Under the pieces are notes generated by a model that did not search any database, was not told the origin of the DNA, and was given only the letters and a program-made list of their open reading frames with translations. Position numbers and translations under genes: made by a program. DNA of 5,946 bases from Microcaldota archaeon (GTDB lineage: Archaea > Micrarchaeota > Micrarchaeia > Anstonellales > Anstonellaceae): contig JAHFEN010000006.1 in NCBI GenBank assembly GCA_023248455.1, positions 1-5,946 of the forward strand. Direction: 5' to 3'. How positions within the stretch are numbered: position 1 is the stretch's first letter; each line of letters opens with the position of its first letter. This document shows, one piece after another, positions 1 through 5,932 of this stretch.

Positions 1-809
1 TAAAGCTGATAGTACAGCGGGTCAAGCTGCAAATCCTTTGGAATTACTCTTGCCTCTCGAAAGCCAGTTTCAGCAAGCAATCTGTTAACTATCTCTAAAT
101 TGAGCTGAATGCCATGAACGGTCACCGTGTTGTTGATATCGCCTAAAATCTCGAGTGTCCAGGTTCGAACCCCGTCCTTTTCAGCTACCTTTACGCTATA
201 ATGCGCTGTTCTTCCATCATACCGCCCCTGGCCCAAACTTACTTCTTCATCCGTGTATTTTGGAAGGTCAAAAAAGAACCTGCCATTGCGCATTAATGCC
301 CTGTCTATTGCTTCAAAAGAATCTCTAAGGCTGTCGATTGCCCACTCGCGCACCGTTTCCTCGCCCCAGCTTATGACGTAGCCGAGCGAGCCTCCTGTTA
401 TGAAAACCGCGGCAAGTTTGCGTTTCCCGTAGGTTTCTGGCAACTGGTCCCAATGCCTCAACAGCATCTTATCCTTGAAAGCAGGGTATTTATTTTCGAA
501 AGTTTCAGCCATGGCAGGGCTGCCGTCGCTGAACTCCAGCCTTTCAAGCAGGGGCTTTGGAAGTCTTTCTGCCCCAATCAGGTCAGGTGTTCCTGTCCCC
601 GCAGCTGCTACCAATATCTTTCCTTTTTGGGGCGCATATTGCCCGACTAGGAGCCCAAAGCGCCGGATTCTCTCGTATGGTTGGCGAGGAAATTGCTTCT
701 TGTGCATCAGCTGCCTTGCGCCATCCCAGAGATCCGCAAGCTCGAATTCCTTCCTGATGCGCGGCGATATCTTGAAATCGCCATATTTCCCGCCTATTTG
801 TTTTTCCAT
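1..809 (-). CDS. Class I SAM-dependent methyltransferase, 3' end cut by window edge
   Basis: The frame is open for 269 codons from an ATG at 809-807 to the left edge, where a split codon starting TA remains. Class I methyltransferase signatures appear in order: a glycine-rich SAM loop at residues 65-77 (ILVAAAGTGTPDL); an acidic second strand with D-x-S-x-x-M spacing at 95-100; an LAAVFITGGSLGYV segment at 132-145, resembling the G-N-S-L-G-Y-V region of glycine N-methyltransferase-like enzymes but with Gly in place of Asn; the helix and strand ending NGRFFFDLP at 175-183; and an LLAETGF element near 244-250. The order fits a soluble Rossmann-fold methyltransferase; the substrate cannot be told. 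A TATA element lies about 27 nt before the ATG and no Shine-Dalgarno sequence is near, so the transcript is probably leaderless. The gene is divergent from the Lrp-type regulator, its most obvious candidate controller. The family call is firm; the small-molecule-type subgroup is tentative. Confidence 0.85.
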   Translation of the reverse strand, partial: MEKQIGGKYGDFKISPRIRKEFELADLWDGARQLMHKKQFPRQPYERIRRFGLLVGQYAPQKGKILVAAAGTGTPDLIGAERLPKPLLERLEFSDGSPAMAETFENKYPAFKDKMLLRHWDQLPETYGKRKLAAVFITGGSLGYVISWGEETVREWAIDSLRDSFEAIDRALMRNGRFFFDLPKYTDEEVSLGQGRYDGRTAHYSVKVAEKDGVRTWTLEILGDINNTVTVHGIQLNLEIVNRLLAETGFREARVIPKDLQLDPLYYQL

Positions 810-830
810 GTGTTTTTTTGTGTTATTCCT

Positions 831-840
831 TATATTTATA
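831..840 (-). promoter_or_regulatory. TATA-box promoter of the methyltransferase gene
   Basis: Read on the minus strand this is TATAAATATA followed by AGG. Its centre is about 27 nt upstream of the ATG at 809, the distance expected for an archaeal TATA box driving a leaderless transcript. Assigned by spacing and composition only; the whole gap is AT-rich. Confidence 0.6.
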
Positions 841-867
841 ATTTCTTATATATAAATCGGTCAAAAA

Positions 868-891
868 GTAAATTATTATATATTTATTTAC
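868..891. promoter_or_regulatory. Candidate operator: 24-bp dyad over the regulator's TATA box
   Basis: The outer arms GTAAAT (868-873) and ATTTAC (886-891) are perfect reverse complements. With the 12 bp between them, 10 of 12 base pairs across the dyad are symmetric. It is centred about 26 nt before the ATG of the Lrp-type gene, so bound protein would block the TATA box. Lrp-family proteins commonly bind AT-rich imperfect dyads and repress their own gene. High AT content raises the chance of accidental symmetry, but the matching G/C ends argue for a real site. Confidence 0.45.
876..885 (+). promoter_or_regulatory. TATA-box promoter of the Lrp-type regulator gene
   Basis: TTATATATTT is centred about 26 nt before the ATG at 906, matching a leaderless archaeal promoter. 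A second TATAAAT at 851-857 could serve as an alternative and would give a leader of roughly 26 nt, but that leader would have no convincing Shine-Dalgarno sequence, so the proximal element is preferred. Confidence 0.55.
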
Positions 892-905
892 AGAAAGATA
901 GAAAC

Positions 906-1877
906 ATGGAGCTTGACACGTTGGACAAGCGGATTATTGCAGAGCTGGACAGGGACTGCCGCGCAAGCAATTCAGACATAGCAAGGAAGCTCCGGATAAA
1001 CAAGAACGTGGTGAATTACCGGCTCAATAATCTGGAGAAAAACGCCACCATACGCGGCTACTACACCATAATCGACACATACAAGCTGGGCTATTCATCC
1101 TACCGTGCCTACCTGAAACTGCAGTATGCAGGCCCTGAGAAGCAGAAGGAAATAATGGACTACCTGGTTTCGGTTTCCTCTGTGTGGTGGGCTGGCTCCA
1201 TACAGGGGCATTTCAACATAGCGGTTCTTGTTTGGGCCAAAAACCAGAAGGAGTTTGTGGATTTCTGGGCAGCGTTCAACTCCAGGTTCAGGGATAACAT
1301 GGCAGAAACAGTGGTGTCCATATACTACGGCCTGGAACAGTACTGGCTTCCGTTCGCAAAGGAGATATTGAAAAGAAATGCGCAGCCCGACGCAATAGGT
1401 GTCGGCAACAGGGTCAAGATTGACGAAACCGATGCAAAGCTGCTGAAAATCATTGCTTCCAATGCAAGAGCGCCTCTTCTTGAAATTGCGCATCAACTCC
1501 GGGTTACCCCTGCAGCAGTCCGCTACAGGCTCAAGCAGCTCATAAGGAAGAATGTCATTGTCGCATTCCGCGTGAATGTTGCCATGGACAAGCTGGGCTA
1601 TACGCTCTACAAGGCATCGTTCAACCTCAAGGACATGGTTGCTTATCCAAAAATGCTCCAATACGCGCGGCAGGCTCCCAACATTTACTACGTGGACAAG
1701 TCAATAGGCTGGGCAGACTGCGAAATAGAAATTTACGCCTCCTCGCCTGCGGAATTCTACAATACGATGGAGAAAATGAGGGCAAGGTTCGCGGATTCCA
1801 TAAGGGATTTCGATTTCTTCGCCTTTTCGAAGATAACCAAGCTGCTCTATGTGCCTGCCGACCTGGAAGGGAGGTAG
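906..1877 (+). CDS. Tandem-duplicated Lrp/AsnC-family transcriptional regulator
   Basis: Encodes 323 residues made of two Lrp-like units. Unit 1 has an AsnC-type winged helix-turn-helix at about 3-60 (LDTLDKRIIAELDRDCRASN, then the recognition region KNVVNYRLNNLE) and a ligand-binding (RAM-like) domain at about 63-150. Unit 2 repeats this: helix-turn-helix at 172-230 (IDETDAKLLKIIASNARAP, then AAVRYRLKQL) and effector-like domain at about 232-315. Each winged helix is followed by K-L-G-Y, so the duplication is plain. Typical Lrp proteins are about half this length, so one chain may act as a built-in dimer. The ATG at 906 is chosen because it precedes the family's usual D-x-x-D-x-x-I start and has a TATA box about 26 nt upstream; the frame stays open back to 681 but that part overlaps the promoter and the opposite methyltransferase gene. 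Regulated genes and effector are unknown; autoregulation and control of the divergent gene are inferred. Confidence 0.9.
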   Translation: MELDTLDKRIIAELDRDCRASNSDIARKLRINKNVVNYRLNNLEKNATIRGYYTIIDTYKLGYSSYRAYLKLQYAGPEKQKEIMDYLVSVSSVWWAGSIQGHFNIAVLVWAKNQKEFVDFWAAFNSRFRDNMAETVVSIYYGLEQYWLPFAKEILKRNAQPDAIGVGNRVKIDETDAKLLKIIASNARAPLLEIAHQLRVTPAAVRYRLKQLIRKNVIVAFRVNVAMDKLGYTLYKASFNLKDMVAYPKMLQYARQAPNIYYVDKSIGWADCEIEIYASSPAEFYNTMEKMRARFADSIRDFDFFAFSKITKLLYVPADLEGR

Positions 1878-1910
1878 ATTCCACTTACCAATACCGCTTT
1901 TGATACTCAC

Positions 1911-1920
1911 TTTTAAATTA
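1911..1920 (+). promoter_or_regulatory. Probable TATA box for the 191-residue membrane protein gene
   Basis: TTTTAAATTA lies about 42 nt (centre to ATG) before the start at 1958, implying a leader of about 15-20 nt. That leader would hold the G-rich stretch GAAGGGGG (1943-1950), which can pair with the 16S rRNA anti-Shine-Dalgarno with one G-U wobble at suitable spacing. Unlike the other genes here, this one seems to use a leadered transcript. Confidence 0.4.
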
Positions 1921-1957
1921 ACTTTCAGCCACATCCAGCCCTGAAGGGGGCAGGAAG

Positions 1958-2533
1958 ATGGAAATCAACATCCGCATAAGGACAGGCAACAATCGCAACA
2001 GGCCCCAAAGAAAAGAAGAATCAAATGTCGTTGCCCGCTTTTTCAGGAAACATTGGTTTGGCGCCACTGCCGTTTTTCTGACCGGGACGGGAGTGCTCTT
2101 CGCAGACAGATACCTGGTAGGCAGCATGCCAGATATTCAAAGCCGTCCTCCAGATTATTCAGTATCCCCACTTGAGCCCGGCGAATTGCCCGGCTTTCCA
2201 GTTGCCATGACTGAGATATCCGAAGGCAAGGATTTCAGGGTCGGGAATTTCACCGTAGGGCTTGTCAATCTGCACACGCTCAACGGAAAGACCGTGGCAT
2301 CCGTGCAGATTGCCCATAATGGCACCCAATATGAGTCAGTTGAGCTCGTATTGGGCGAGGCGGTCAGGATAAAGTTCAGCGATGGGGAAGGCTTTTTGGT
2401 TTATTTCGGTTCTGCAAACGAAGCCAAAAACGGCACTCACTGCACGGGCAAATTCGCAATATTCGAGCTCAAGGAATTTCCCCAGGATGAATTCGATGTC
2501 GGTGCCACTGAAAGCAAGCCAACACGCATCTAA
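1958..2533 (+). CDS. Hypothetical protein with a single N-terminal membrane anchor
   Basis: I do not recognise this 191-residue protein. Its N-terminus is basic (many Arg/Lys in residues 6-31), followed by one hydrophobic segment at about 33-49 (WFGATAVFLTGTGVLFA), a Pro-rich linker at about 57-82, and a C-terminal domain at about 90-172 with alternating hydrophobic and polar residues that looks beta-rich. The positive-inside pattern suggests an N-in membrane protein with the domain outside. N-x-T sequons at 97, 121 and 158 fit an exposed, possibly glycosylated domain, and a lone Cys sits at 162. The ATG at 1958 has a G-rich ribosome-binding stretch ending 7 nt upstream. The gene follows the Lrp-type regulator by 80 bp with its own promoter candidate and converges on the thiolase gene. 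The coding call rests on the coherent TM and domain pattern and the good start; function is open. Confidence 0.75.
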   Translation: MEINIRIRTGNNRNRPQRKEESNVVARFFRKHWFGATAVFLTGTGVLFADRYLVGSMPDIQSRPPDYSVSPLEPGELPGFPVAMTEISEGKDFRVGNFTVGLVNLHTLNGKTVASVQIAHNGTQYESVELVLGEAVRIKFSDGEGFLVYFGSANEAKNGTHCTGKFAIFELKEFPQDEFDVGATESKPTRI

Positions 2534-2576
2534 CTGGATTTTTTCAAAAAGCAATACCTGGATGATAAGCGCGAGC
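2534..2576. terminator. Short convergent gap with T-runs for both strands
   Basis: The 43 bp between the two convergent stop codons contain T6 on the plus strand (2539-2544) and A5 (2546-2550), which is T5 on the minus strand. Archaeal RNA polymerase can terminate at oligo-T tracts without a hairpin, so each gene has a usable stop signal just past its stop codon. No strong stem-loop is evident. Confidence 0.4.
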
Positions 2577-3554
2577 CTAAATGGCATATTCCTCCTTTTT
2601 CGCAGGGTACCTTTCAAGCAGCATGCAAAGCGAGCAGATTTCCCTTGAAGAGGGCTCGCCGCAGGAAACGCATTTGCCGATTTTTCTGTCTTTGGCTGAA
2701 TTCCTTGCCCTGACCCCATCCCGCATTAGGTTCTGCTGCTCCATGAATGCCTTCACAATCCGAAGCTTTGTGCCTGGGTATTTTTCCTCCGCCTTGTTGA
2801 GCATCTCGCGCACGTACTGCCTGAAGGCATGCCGGGCATACGGGCATTCCATAAAGTCGATTTCAATTCCATTCATCATTGCATAGGCCGCAACGTCCCG
2901 TTCAGGCGTTAGGAAGAGCGGCTTTATCCTCTTGACAAATGCCTCATCATCAACCACGCCTGCCTTTGGGCCGAACCTTCCTAGCCGCTCAGGCTCGTTG
3001 CGCATGAAGTTCATGAACACTGTCTGAGCTATGTCGTCCGAATTGTGGCCGATTGCAATCTTGTCAGCCCCGCCCTCGCGCGCCAGCTTGTTGAGTGCGT
3101 ACCTCCGCATTACACCGCAAAACGAGCAGGAGAGCGACGTGCCCCTCTCTTTCAAAAGAGCGTCCAGCGTCTGCCCGAACTCGTCATGGAAATTCACGAT
3201 TTTGAGCGGCACACCGAGCTTTTTGCACTCGTATTTCGCGACCTCAAGCGTATGGTTCCGATAGCCCTTTATGCCCTCATCTATGGTTATTGCGAACAAT
3301 TCAATGGGCAATGACTTTGATATTTCATAGAGCATGTGCAGCATGACGCAGGAGTCCTTGCCGCCCGATAGCCCGACTGCCACCCTGTCGCCTTTCCGAA
3401 GCATGCGGTGCACGCGCACAGTCCTCTTCACGCGAGCCTCGAACATTTTTGTGAAGTGAGACTGGCAGAGCTCGGAGTTTGCGTAGCGCAGGGAGATTGC
3501 AGCGGGCTTGCCGCATTTCGTGCACCTGGAAGAATCAGCATGGATTTTAGCCAC
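2577..3554 (-). CDS. ttuA: tRNA 2-thiouridine synthetase, TtuA/NcsA (Ncs6-like) family
   Basis: Encodes 325 residues from GTG. The enzyme adenylates a tRNA uridine and replaces the C2 oxygen with sulfur: U54 in TtuA enzymes, wobble U34 in Ncs6/NcsA enzymes. Visible features in order: an N-terminal zinc site C11-x2-C14 with C30-x2-H33; the PP-loop SGGKDS at 63-68 for ATP; C143-x2-C146 plus C237 (in MECPY), the three cysteines that hold the [4Fe-4S] cluster in this family; GHNSDD at 169-174; and a C-terminal zinc site C295-x2-C298, C307-x2-C310. All key residues are present, so it should be active. The GTG at 3554 is preferred over TTG at 3557 because GTGAT, matching the anti-Shine-Dalgarno, lies 5 nt before it. 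The start overlaps the stop of the upstream sulfur-carrier gene by 8 nt, implying coupled translation. The sequence alone does not settle U54 versus U34. Confidence 0.93.
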   Translation of the reverse strand: MAKIHADSSRCTKCGKPAAISLRYANSELCQSHFTKMFEARVKRTVRVHRMLRKGDRVAVGLSGGKDSCVMLHMLYEISKSLPIELFAITIDEGIKGYRNHTLEVAKYECKKLGVPLKIVNFHDEFGQTLDALLKERGTSLSCSFCGVMRRYALNKLAREGGADKIAIGHNSDDIAQTVFMNFMRNEPERLGRFGPKAGVVDDEAFVKRIKPLFLTPERDVAAYAMMNGIEIDFMECPYARHAFRQYVREMLNKAEEKYPGTKLRIVKAFMEQQNLMRDGVRARNSAKDRKIGKCVSCGEPSSREICSLCMLLERYPAKKEEYAI

Positions 3555-3735
3555 CAAAAATCACTCTCATTACCTTTACATCGTCCATCGGCGAGATTTT
3601 CGCCCCGTTTGGCGCAAGCCTGCCGTTCACTTTTACCAGCGTTTCCTCTGAGTTGAGTTTCAGTTTCACTAGGAGATCTGCTACGTCTGAGGCGCCCGCC
3701 ACCTTTGTTTTCCTCCCGTCAACAGTTATTTCCAT
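3547..3735 (-). CDS. Ubiquitin-like sulfur carrier (MoaD/ThiS/TtuB/SAMP-like)
   Basis: A 62-residue beta-grasp protein running from MEITVDG to the C-terminus VMRVIFGG. The Gly-Gly end is the hallmark of this family: an E1-like enzyme adenylates it and it becomes a thiocarboxylate sulfur donor. The TLVKVNGRL segment (32-40) followed by a D-D-V-K-V strand before the tail matches the usual ThiS/MoaD pattern. Overlap with the downstream thiolase gene makes a TtuB- or SAMP2-like role in tRNA thiolation more likely than molybdopterin or thiamine synthesis; protein conjugation is also possible, as in archaeal SAMPs. The frame extends to a GTG at 3759, but that codon abuts the AT-rich promoter; the ATG at 3735 starts right at the first beta strand and has GGTG 5 nt upstream. 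The E1 partner is not in the window. Confidence 0.85.
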   Translation of the reverse strand: MEITVDGRKTKVAGASDVADLLVKLKLNSEETLVKVNGRLAPNGAKISPMDDVKVMRVIFGG

Positions 3736-3759
3736 TGCAGCACCGGGCAGATTAGGCAC

Positions 3760-3777
3760 ATATAATTAAATAAAATA
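3760..3777. promoter_or_regulatory. Shared divergent promoter region (sulfur carrier / transglutaminase)
   Basis: This is the only AT-rich block in the 58-bp gap between the divergent starts at 3735 and 3794. On the plus strand, TTAAATAAAATA (3766-3777) is about 23 nt before the ATG at 3794. On the minus strand, ATTTAATTATAT lies about 25-35 nt before the ATG at 3735. Both spacings fit archaeal TATA boxes giving leaderless or very short-leader transcripts, so the two promoters must overlap. Confidence 0.5.
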
Positions 3778-3793
3778 ACGCAGTACGCGCTTA

Positions 3794-5932
3794 ATGCGAC
3801 CAGCAGCAGCCCTTTGGGCAGTGCTAATCTTAGCTTCGCTTTTTTCAGCCCAAAGCATACCAAACCCGCAGCTGGTAAAATCGGCAAGCGTGATTATTGA
3901 CGAAAATGGAACTGTCGCCGTGGTCGGCGCATCCGTTCAGTCCCTTGACATCAACCTTTCCATGCCTCTCACCGAGCCATATCAGGATATGCAGGTGGCA
4001 GACCAGGTGCGGTCTGATGCGCAAGGCAACCAGTACATAAAAATATCTGTGGCCAACCCGCCCAATCCCTTCCTCTACACCAGGCAGGTTGCAGTGCAGA
4101 CAACGGCAAGGACAACACAGGCCCTTCCCTCCTCCTATATGGTGCCTGCAGAATACTCAGCCTTGTCTGAGCCGACCGCCCGCACGCAGTCAGGTGACCA
4201 AGGGATAGCCGCGCTTGCCCTTCAGCTGACAGCCAACTCCACCAGCCCTTTCGAACGCGTGGCACGGCTTGCGATTTATGTGAATACGCATATGGCCTAC
4301 AATGACCAGCTGGTCGGTCAGGAGAAAGATGCGCTCTGGGTTCTTCAGAACAGGCAAGGCGTTTGCGTCGAATATTCCACCCTTTTCGCGGCGCTGGCGC
4401 GTTCAATCGGAATCCCGGTTCGCTATGTCAATGGCTACGTTTACAGCGACAAGTACGAGACCTGGATGGGGCATGCTTGGGCTGAGGCATACATCGGCGA
4501 ATGGGTGCCTGTCGACACTACTTGGTTCGAGGTGGGCTCGCTGGACGCTCTGCACATCGAGGCGGGAAAATACAGGGAAATATCATCTGAGCCCTCATTG
4601 CTTGCTACGATTTCCGACCCGACCGGTCAGGTGCTGTGGGAGACGACTGGCAAGAACGGCGCTTTTGCAAACAACATATATATGAAGACAATGCAGTCAT
4701 CCCAGCCCGATTCTGATTACCAGTTCAATGTGGTTGAGCCTGAACTTGCTCCTGGCGCCTCCACCATTGCATACGTGGCTGCGACAGGCAAGGACTACCA
4801 GGTGGTTCCGCTGCTCCTGTCCGGCTGCACGGGTGGCGGGTCAGTAAGTGTGATCGGAGGCAACCAGTACCTGATACTCGAGCCAGGCAAGAAATCAACC
4901 GCAGTCTGGGAGCTTCACGCCGACCAGGACATCCCGAAGAATTACGTATTCACCTGCCCGCTAACCCTCAATTCGCCGCTGTTCGAGATTAGGCGCATCA
5001 ATGTGCGCGTTGACCCCCGCCTGAGAGATCTAGGAAGCTTGCAGGCAAGCCTGGAGCAGACAAATGTGGCCCCTGGTCAGGAAGACAACGTGCTTCTGGC
5101 ACTGGGCGCGCAGCGGCAGGGCAAGAAATACTACGTGGTCACCCCGGGCAATATCCGCTCCAAGCAGATTTCCTCATCGTCAGGCAGCATACCGTTCAAC
5201 GCGGCAGGCTTGGGATGGCTTCCTGTTTACTTAGCTGCAGAGGGGGGCGGATATCAGAAGCTGCAGTACCAATCAGGCTCAAACTCCAGCATTTCAATCG
5301 ATTCTTTTTCCATGCCGTCAACGGCAGTGATAGGCAAGCCTGGCCGGGCAGTCGTGAAAATTTCCTCCAAGGAATACCCCGCGGACATACAGGTGGAATT
5401 CACTTTCGCTGGCAAGCCCGAAAAGAGAGCAGGCAGGATTATCGAGCCCACTTTGTTTGATTTCGAATTTGTCCCACCTGATGTTTCTGCTCAGCAGGCG
5501 ACCCTTCGGCTCTACGGGGCCGCGGGCCTTGAAGACATGGAAAACTCTGTCGTAAACATAGTGGAGAAACCGGAGATCGCAATCTCCAAAATCGGCGTCA
5601 TCAGGGTCGCTGGGGGCCTGAAAGAAACACTTTCAATCTCAAGATCCGGCGAGCCTGCCAATGCTTTCCTGAAAATCAACGGAGAGGCCTACCCTGCTTC
5701 AGACGGGCTCCAGCTCCGCCTTCAGGCAGGCACTTACAACGCAGTGCTTTCCTGGTCTGACCTCGCAGGGAACACATATGAAAAAAGCGCACAGCTCAAT
5801 ATAACCGATCCTGGATTATTCGAGGACCTGGGCAGCAAGGCGGCTATAAGCGCCCAGCCGCCACCCTGCCCTCTTGCCCTTTCCATTCTTGCTTCAGCCC
5901 TTGGATTCGCATTTGCGCGGAGGCGGCCGTGA
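3794..5932 (+). CDS. Secreted, membrane-anchored transglutaminase-like domain protein
   Basis: Encodes 712 residues. Residues 1-20 form a Sec-type signal peptide or anchor (MRPAAALWAVLILASLFSAQ), followed by a beta-rich region at about 25-115. A transglutaminase-like core spans about 150-245 with the papain-like triad in order: Cys191 in GVCVEYS, His227 in GHAWAEAYI and Asp241 in VPVDTTW. Residues about 315-670 look like several beta-sandwich (Ig-like) domains; Cys345 and Cys388 could form a disulfide. The tail has Cys692, a hydrophobic stretch to about 708 and then Arg-Arg-Arg, a C-terminal anchor or sorting signal. N-x-S/T sequons occur at 38, 148 and 497. With the triad intact it may be a cysteine protease, amidase or crosslinking enzyme at the cell surface; the substrate is unknown. 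The ATG at 3794 is chosen for the signal peptide and a TATA element about 23 nt upstream. The next gene overlaps by one base, implying an operon. Confidence 0.9.
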   Translation: MRPAAALWAVLILASLFSAQSIPNPQLVKSASVIIDENGTVAVVGASVQSLDINLSMPLTEPYQDMQVADQVRSDAQGNQYIKISVANPPNPFLYTRQVAVQTTARTTQALPSSYMVPAEYSALSEPTARTQSGDQGIAALALQLTANSTSPFERVARLAIYVNTHMAYNDQLVGQEKDALWVLQNRQGVCVEYSTLFAALARSIGIPVRYVNGYVYSDKYETWMGHAWAEAYIGEWVPVDTTWFEVGSLDALHIEAGKYREISSEPSLLATISDPTGQVLWETTGKNGAFANNIYMKTMQSSQPDSDYQFNVVEPELAPGASTIAYVAATGKDYQVVPLLLSGCTGGGSVSVIGGNQYLILEPGKKSTAVWELHADQDIPKNYVFTCPLTLNSPLFEIRRINVRVDPRLRDLGSLQASLEQTNVAPGQEDNVLLALGAQRQGKKYYVVTPGNIRSKQISSSSGSIPFNAAGLGWLPVYLAAEGGGYQKLQYQSGSNSSISIDSFSMPSTAVIGKPGRAVVKISSKEYPADIQVEFTFAGKPEKRAGRIIEPTLFDFEFVPPDVSAQQATLRLYGAAGLEDMENSVVNIVEKPEIAISKIGVIRVAGGLKETLSISRSGEPANAFLKINGEAYPASDGLQLRLQAGTYNAVLSWSDLAGNTYEKSAQLNITDPGLFEDLGSKAAISAQPPPCPLALSILASALGFAFARRRP
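4364..4516 (+). other. Transglutaminase-like catalytic triad region (Cys-His-Asp)
   Basis: The codons for Cys191 (4364-4366), His227 (4472-4474) and Asp241 (4514-4516) lie in the standard spacing and sequence context of the transglutaminase-like superfamily: C-V-E-Y-S, G-H-A-W-A-E and V-D-T-T-W. No catalytic residue is missing. Confidence 0.85.
5919..5923 (+). promoter_or_regulatory. Shine-Dalgarno sequence for the downstream gene
   Basis: GGAGG lies 8 nt before the ATG at 5932, inside the end of the transglutaminase-like gene. It is the strongest ribosome-binding site in the window and fixes the start of the next gene, as expected for an internal operon gene. Confidence 0.7.

Noticed and set aside
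158..175. tRNA T-arm-like sequence (GGTTCGAACC)
   Set aside because: The flanking bases do not form a 5-bp T-stem on either strand, no cloverleaf is present, and it falls inside the methyltransferase gene.
475..855. 126-codon plus-strand open frame ending in a hydrophobic stretch
   Set aside because: It is antisense to the methyltransferase, and its hydrophobic C-terminus is just translated AT-rich promoter DNA.
681..905. N-terminal extension of the Lrp-type regulator to an upstream ATG at 681
   Set aside because: It would overlap the methyltransferase coding region antisense and run through the promoter, and the added residues do not resemble any Lrp N-terminus. The ATG at 906 fits both the family start and the TATA spacing.
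1095..1661. 188-codon open frame on the minus strand
   Set aside because: It lies entirely inside the well-supported Lrp-type gene and its translation shows no family features; it is an antisense shadow.
906..1877. Siroheme decarboxylase (AhbA/AhbB-like fusion), which also has Lrp-like folds
   Set aside because: Both units have well-kept helix-turn-helix segments, the gene sits next to a dyad operator candidate, and no heme-pathway genes are nearby. A regulator is the simpler reading.
2555..2576. C/D-box small RNA (GGATGATAAG resembles a C box)
   Set aside because: The C-box match is imperfect, there is no properly spaced D box, and the gap is only 43 bp.
3736..3759. GTG start at 3759 adding 8 residues to the sulfur carrier
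   Set aside because: The codon directly abuts the TATA-like block, leaving no room for a transcription start upstream of it, and the extra residues precede the first beta strand.
3969..4406. 145-codon open frame on the minus strand
   Set aside because: It is antisense to the transglutaminase-like gene, including its catalytic Cys region, with low-complexity Arg/Pro/Ala-rich translation and no start signals.
3547..5932. A linked ubiquitin-like modifier and transglutaminase-fold enzyme as a conjugation/deconjugation system
   Set aside because: The transglutaminase-like protein has a signal peptide and anchor, so it acts outside the cell, while the carrier is cytoplasmic and paired with a tRNA thiolase. 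Adjacency with divergent transcription alone does not support a joint function.
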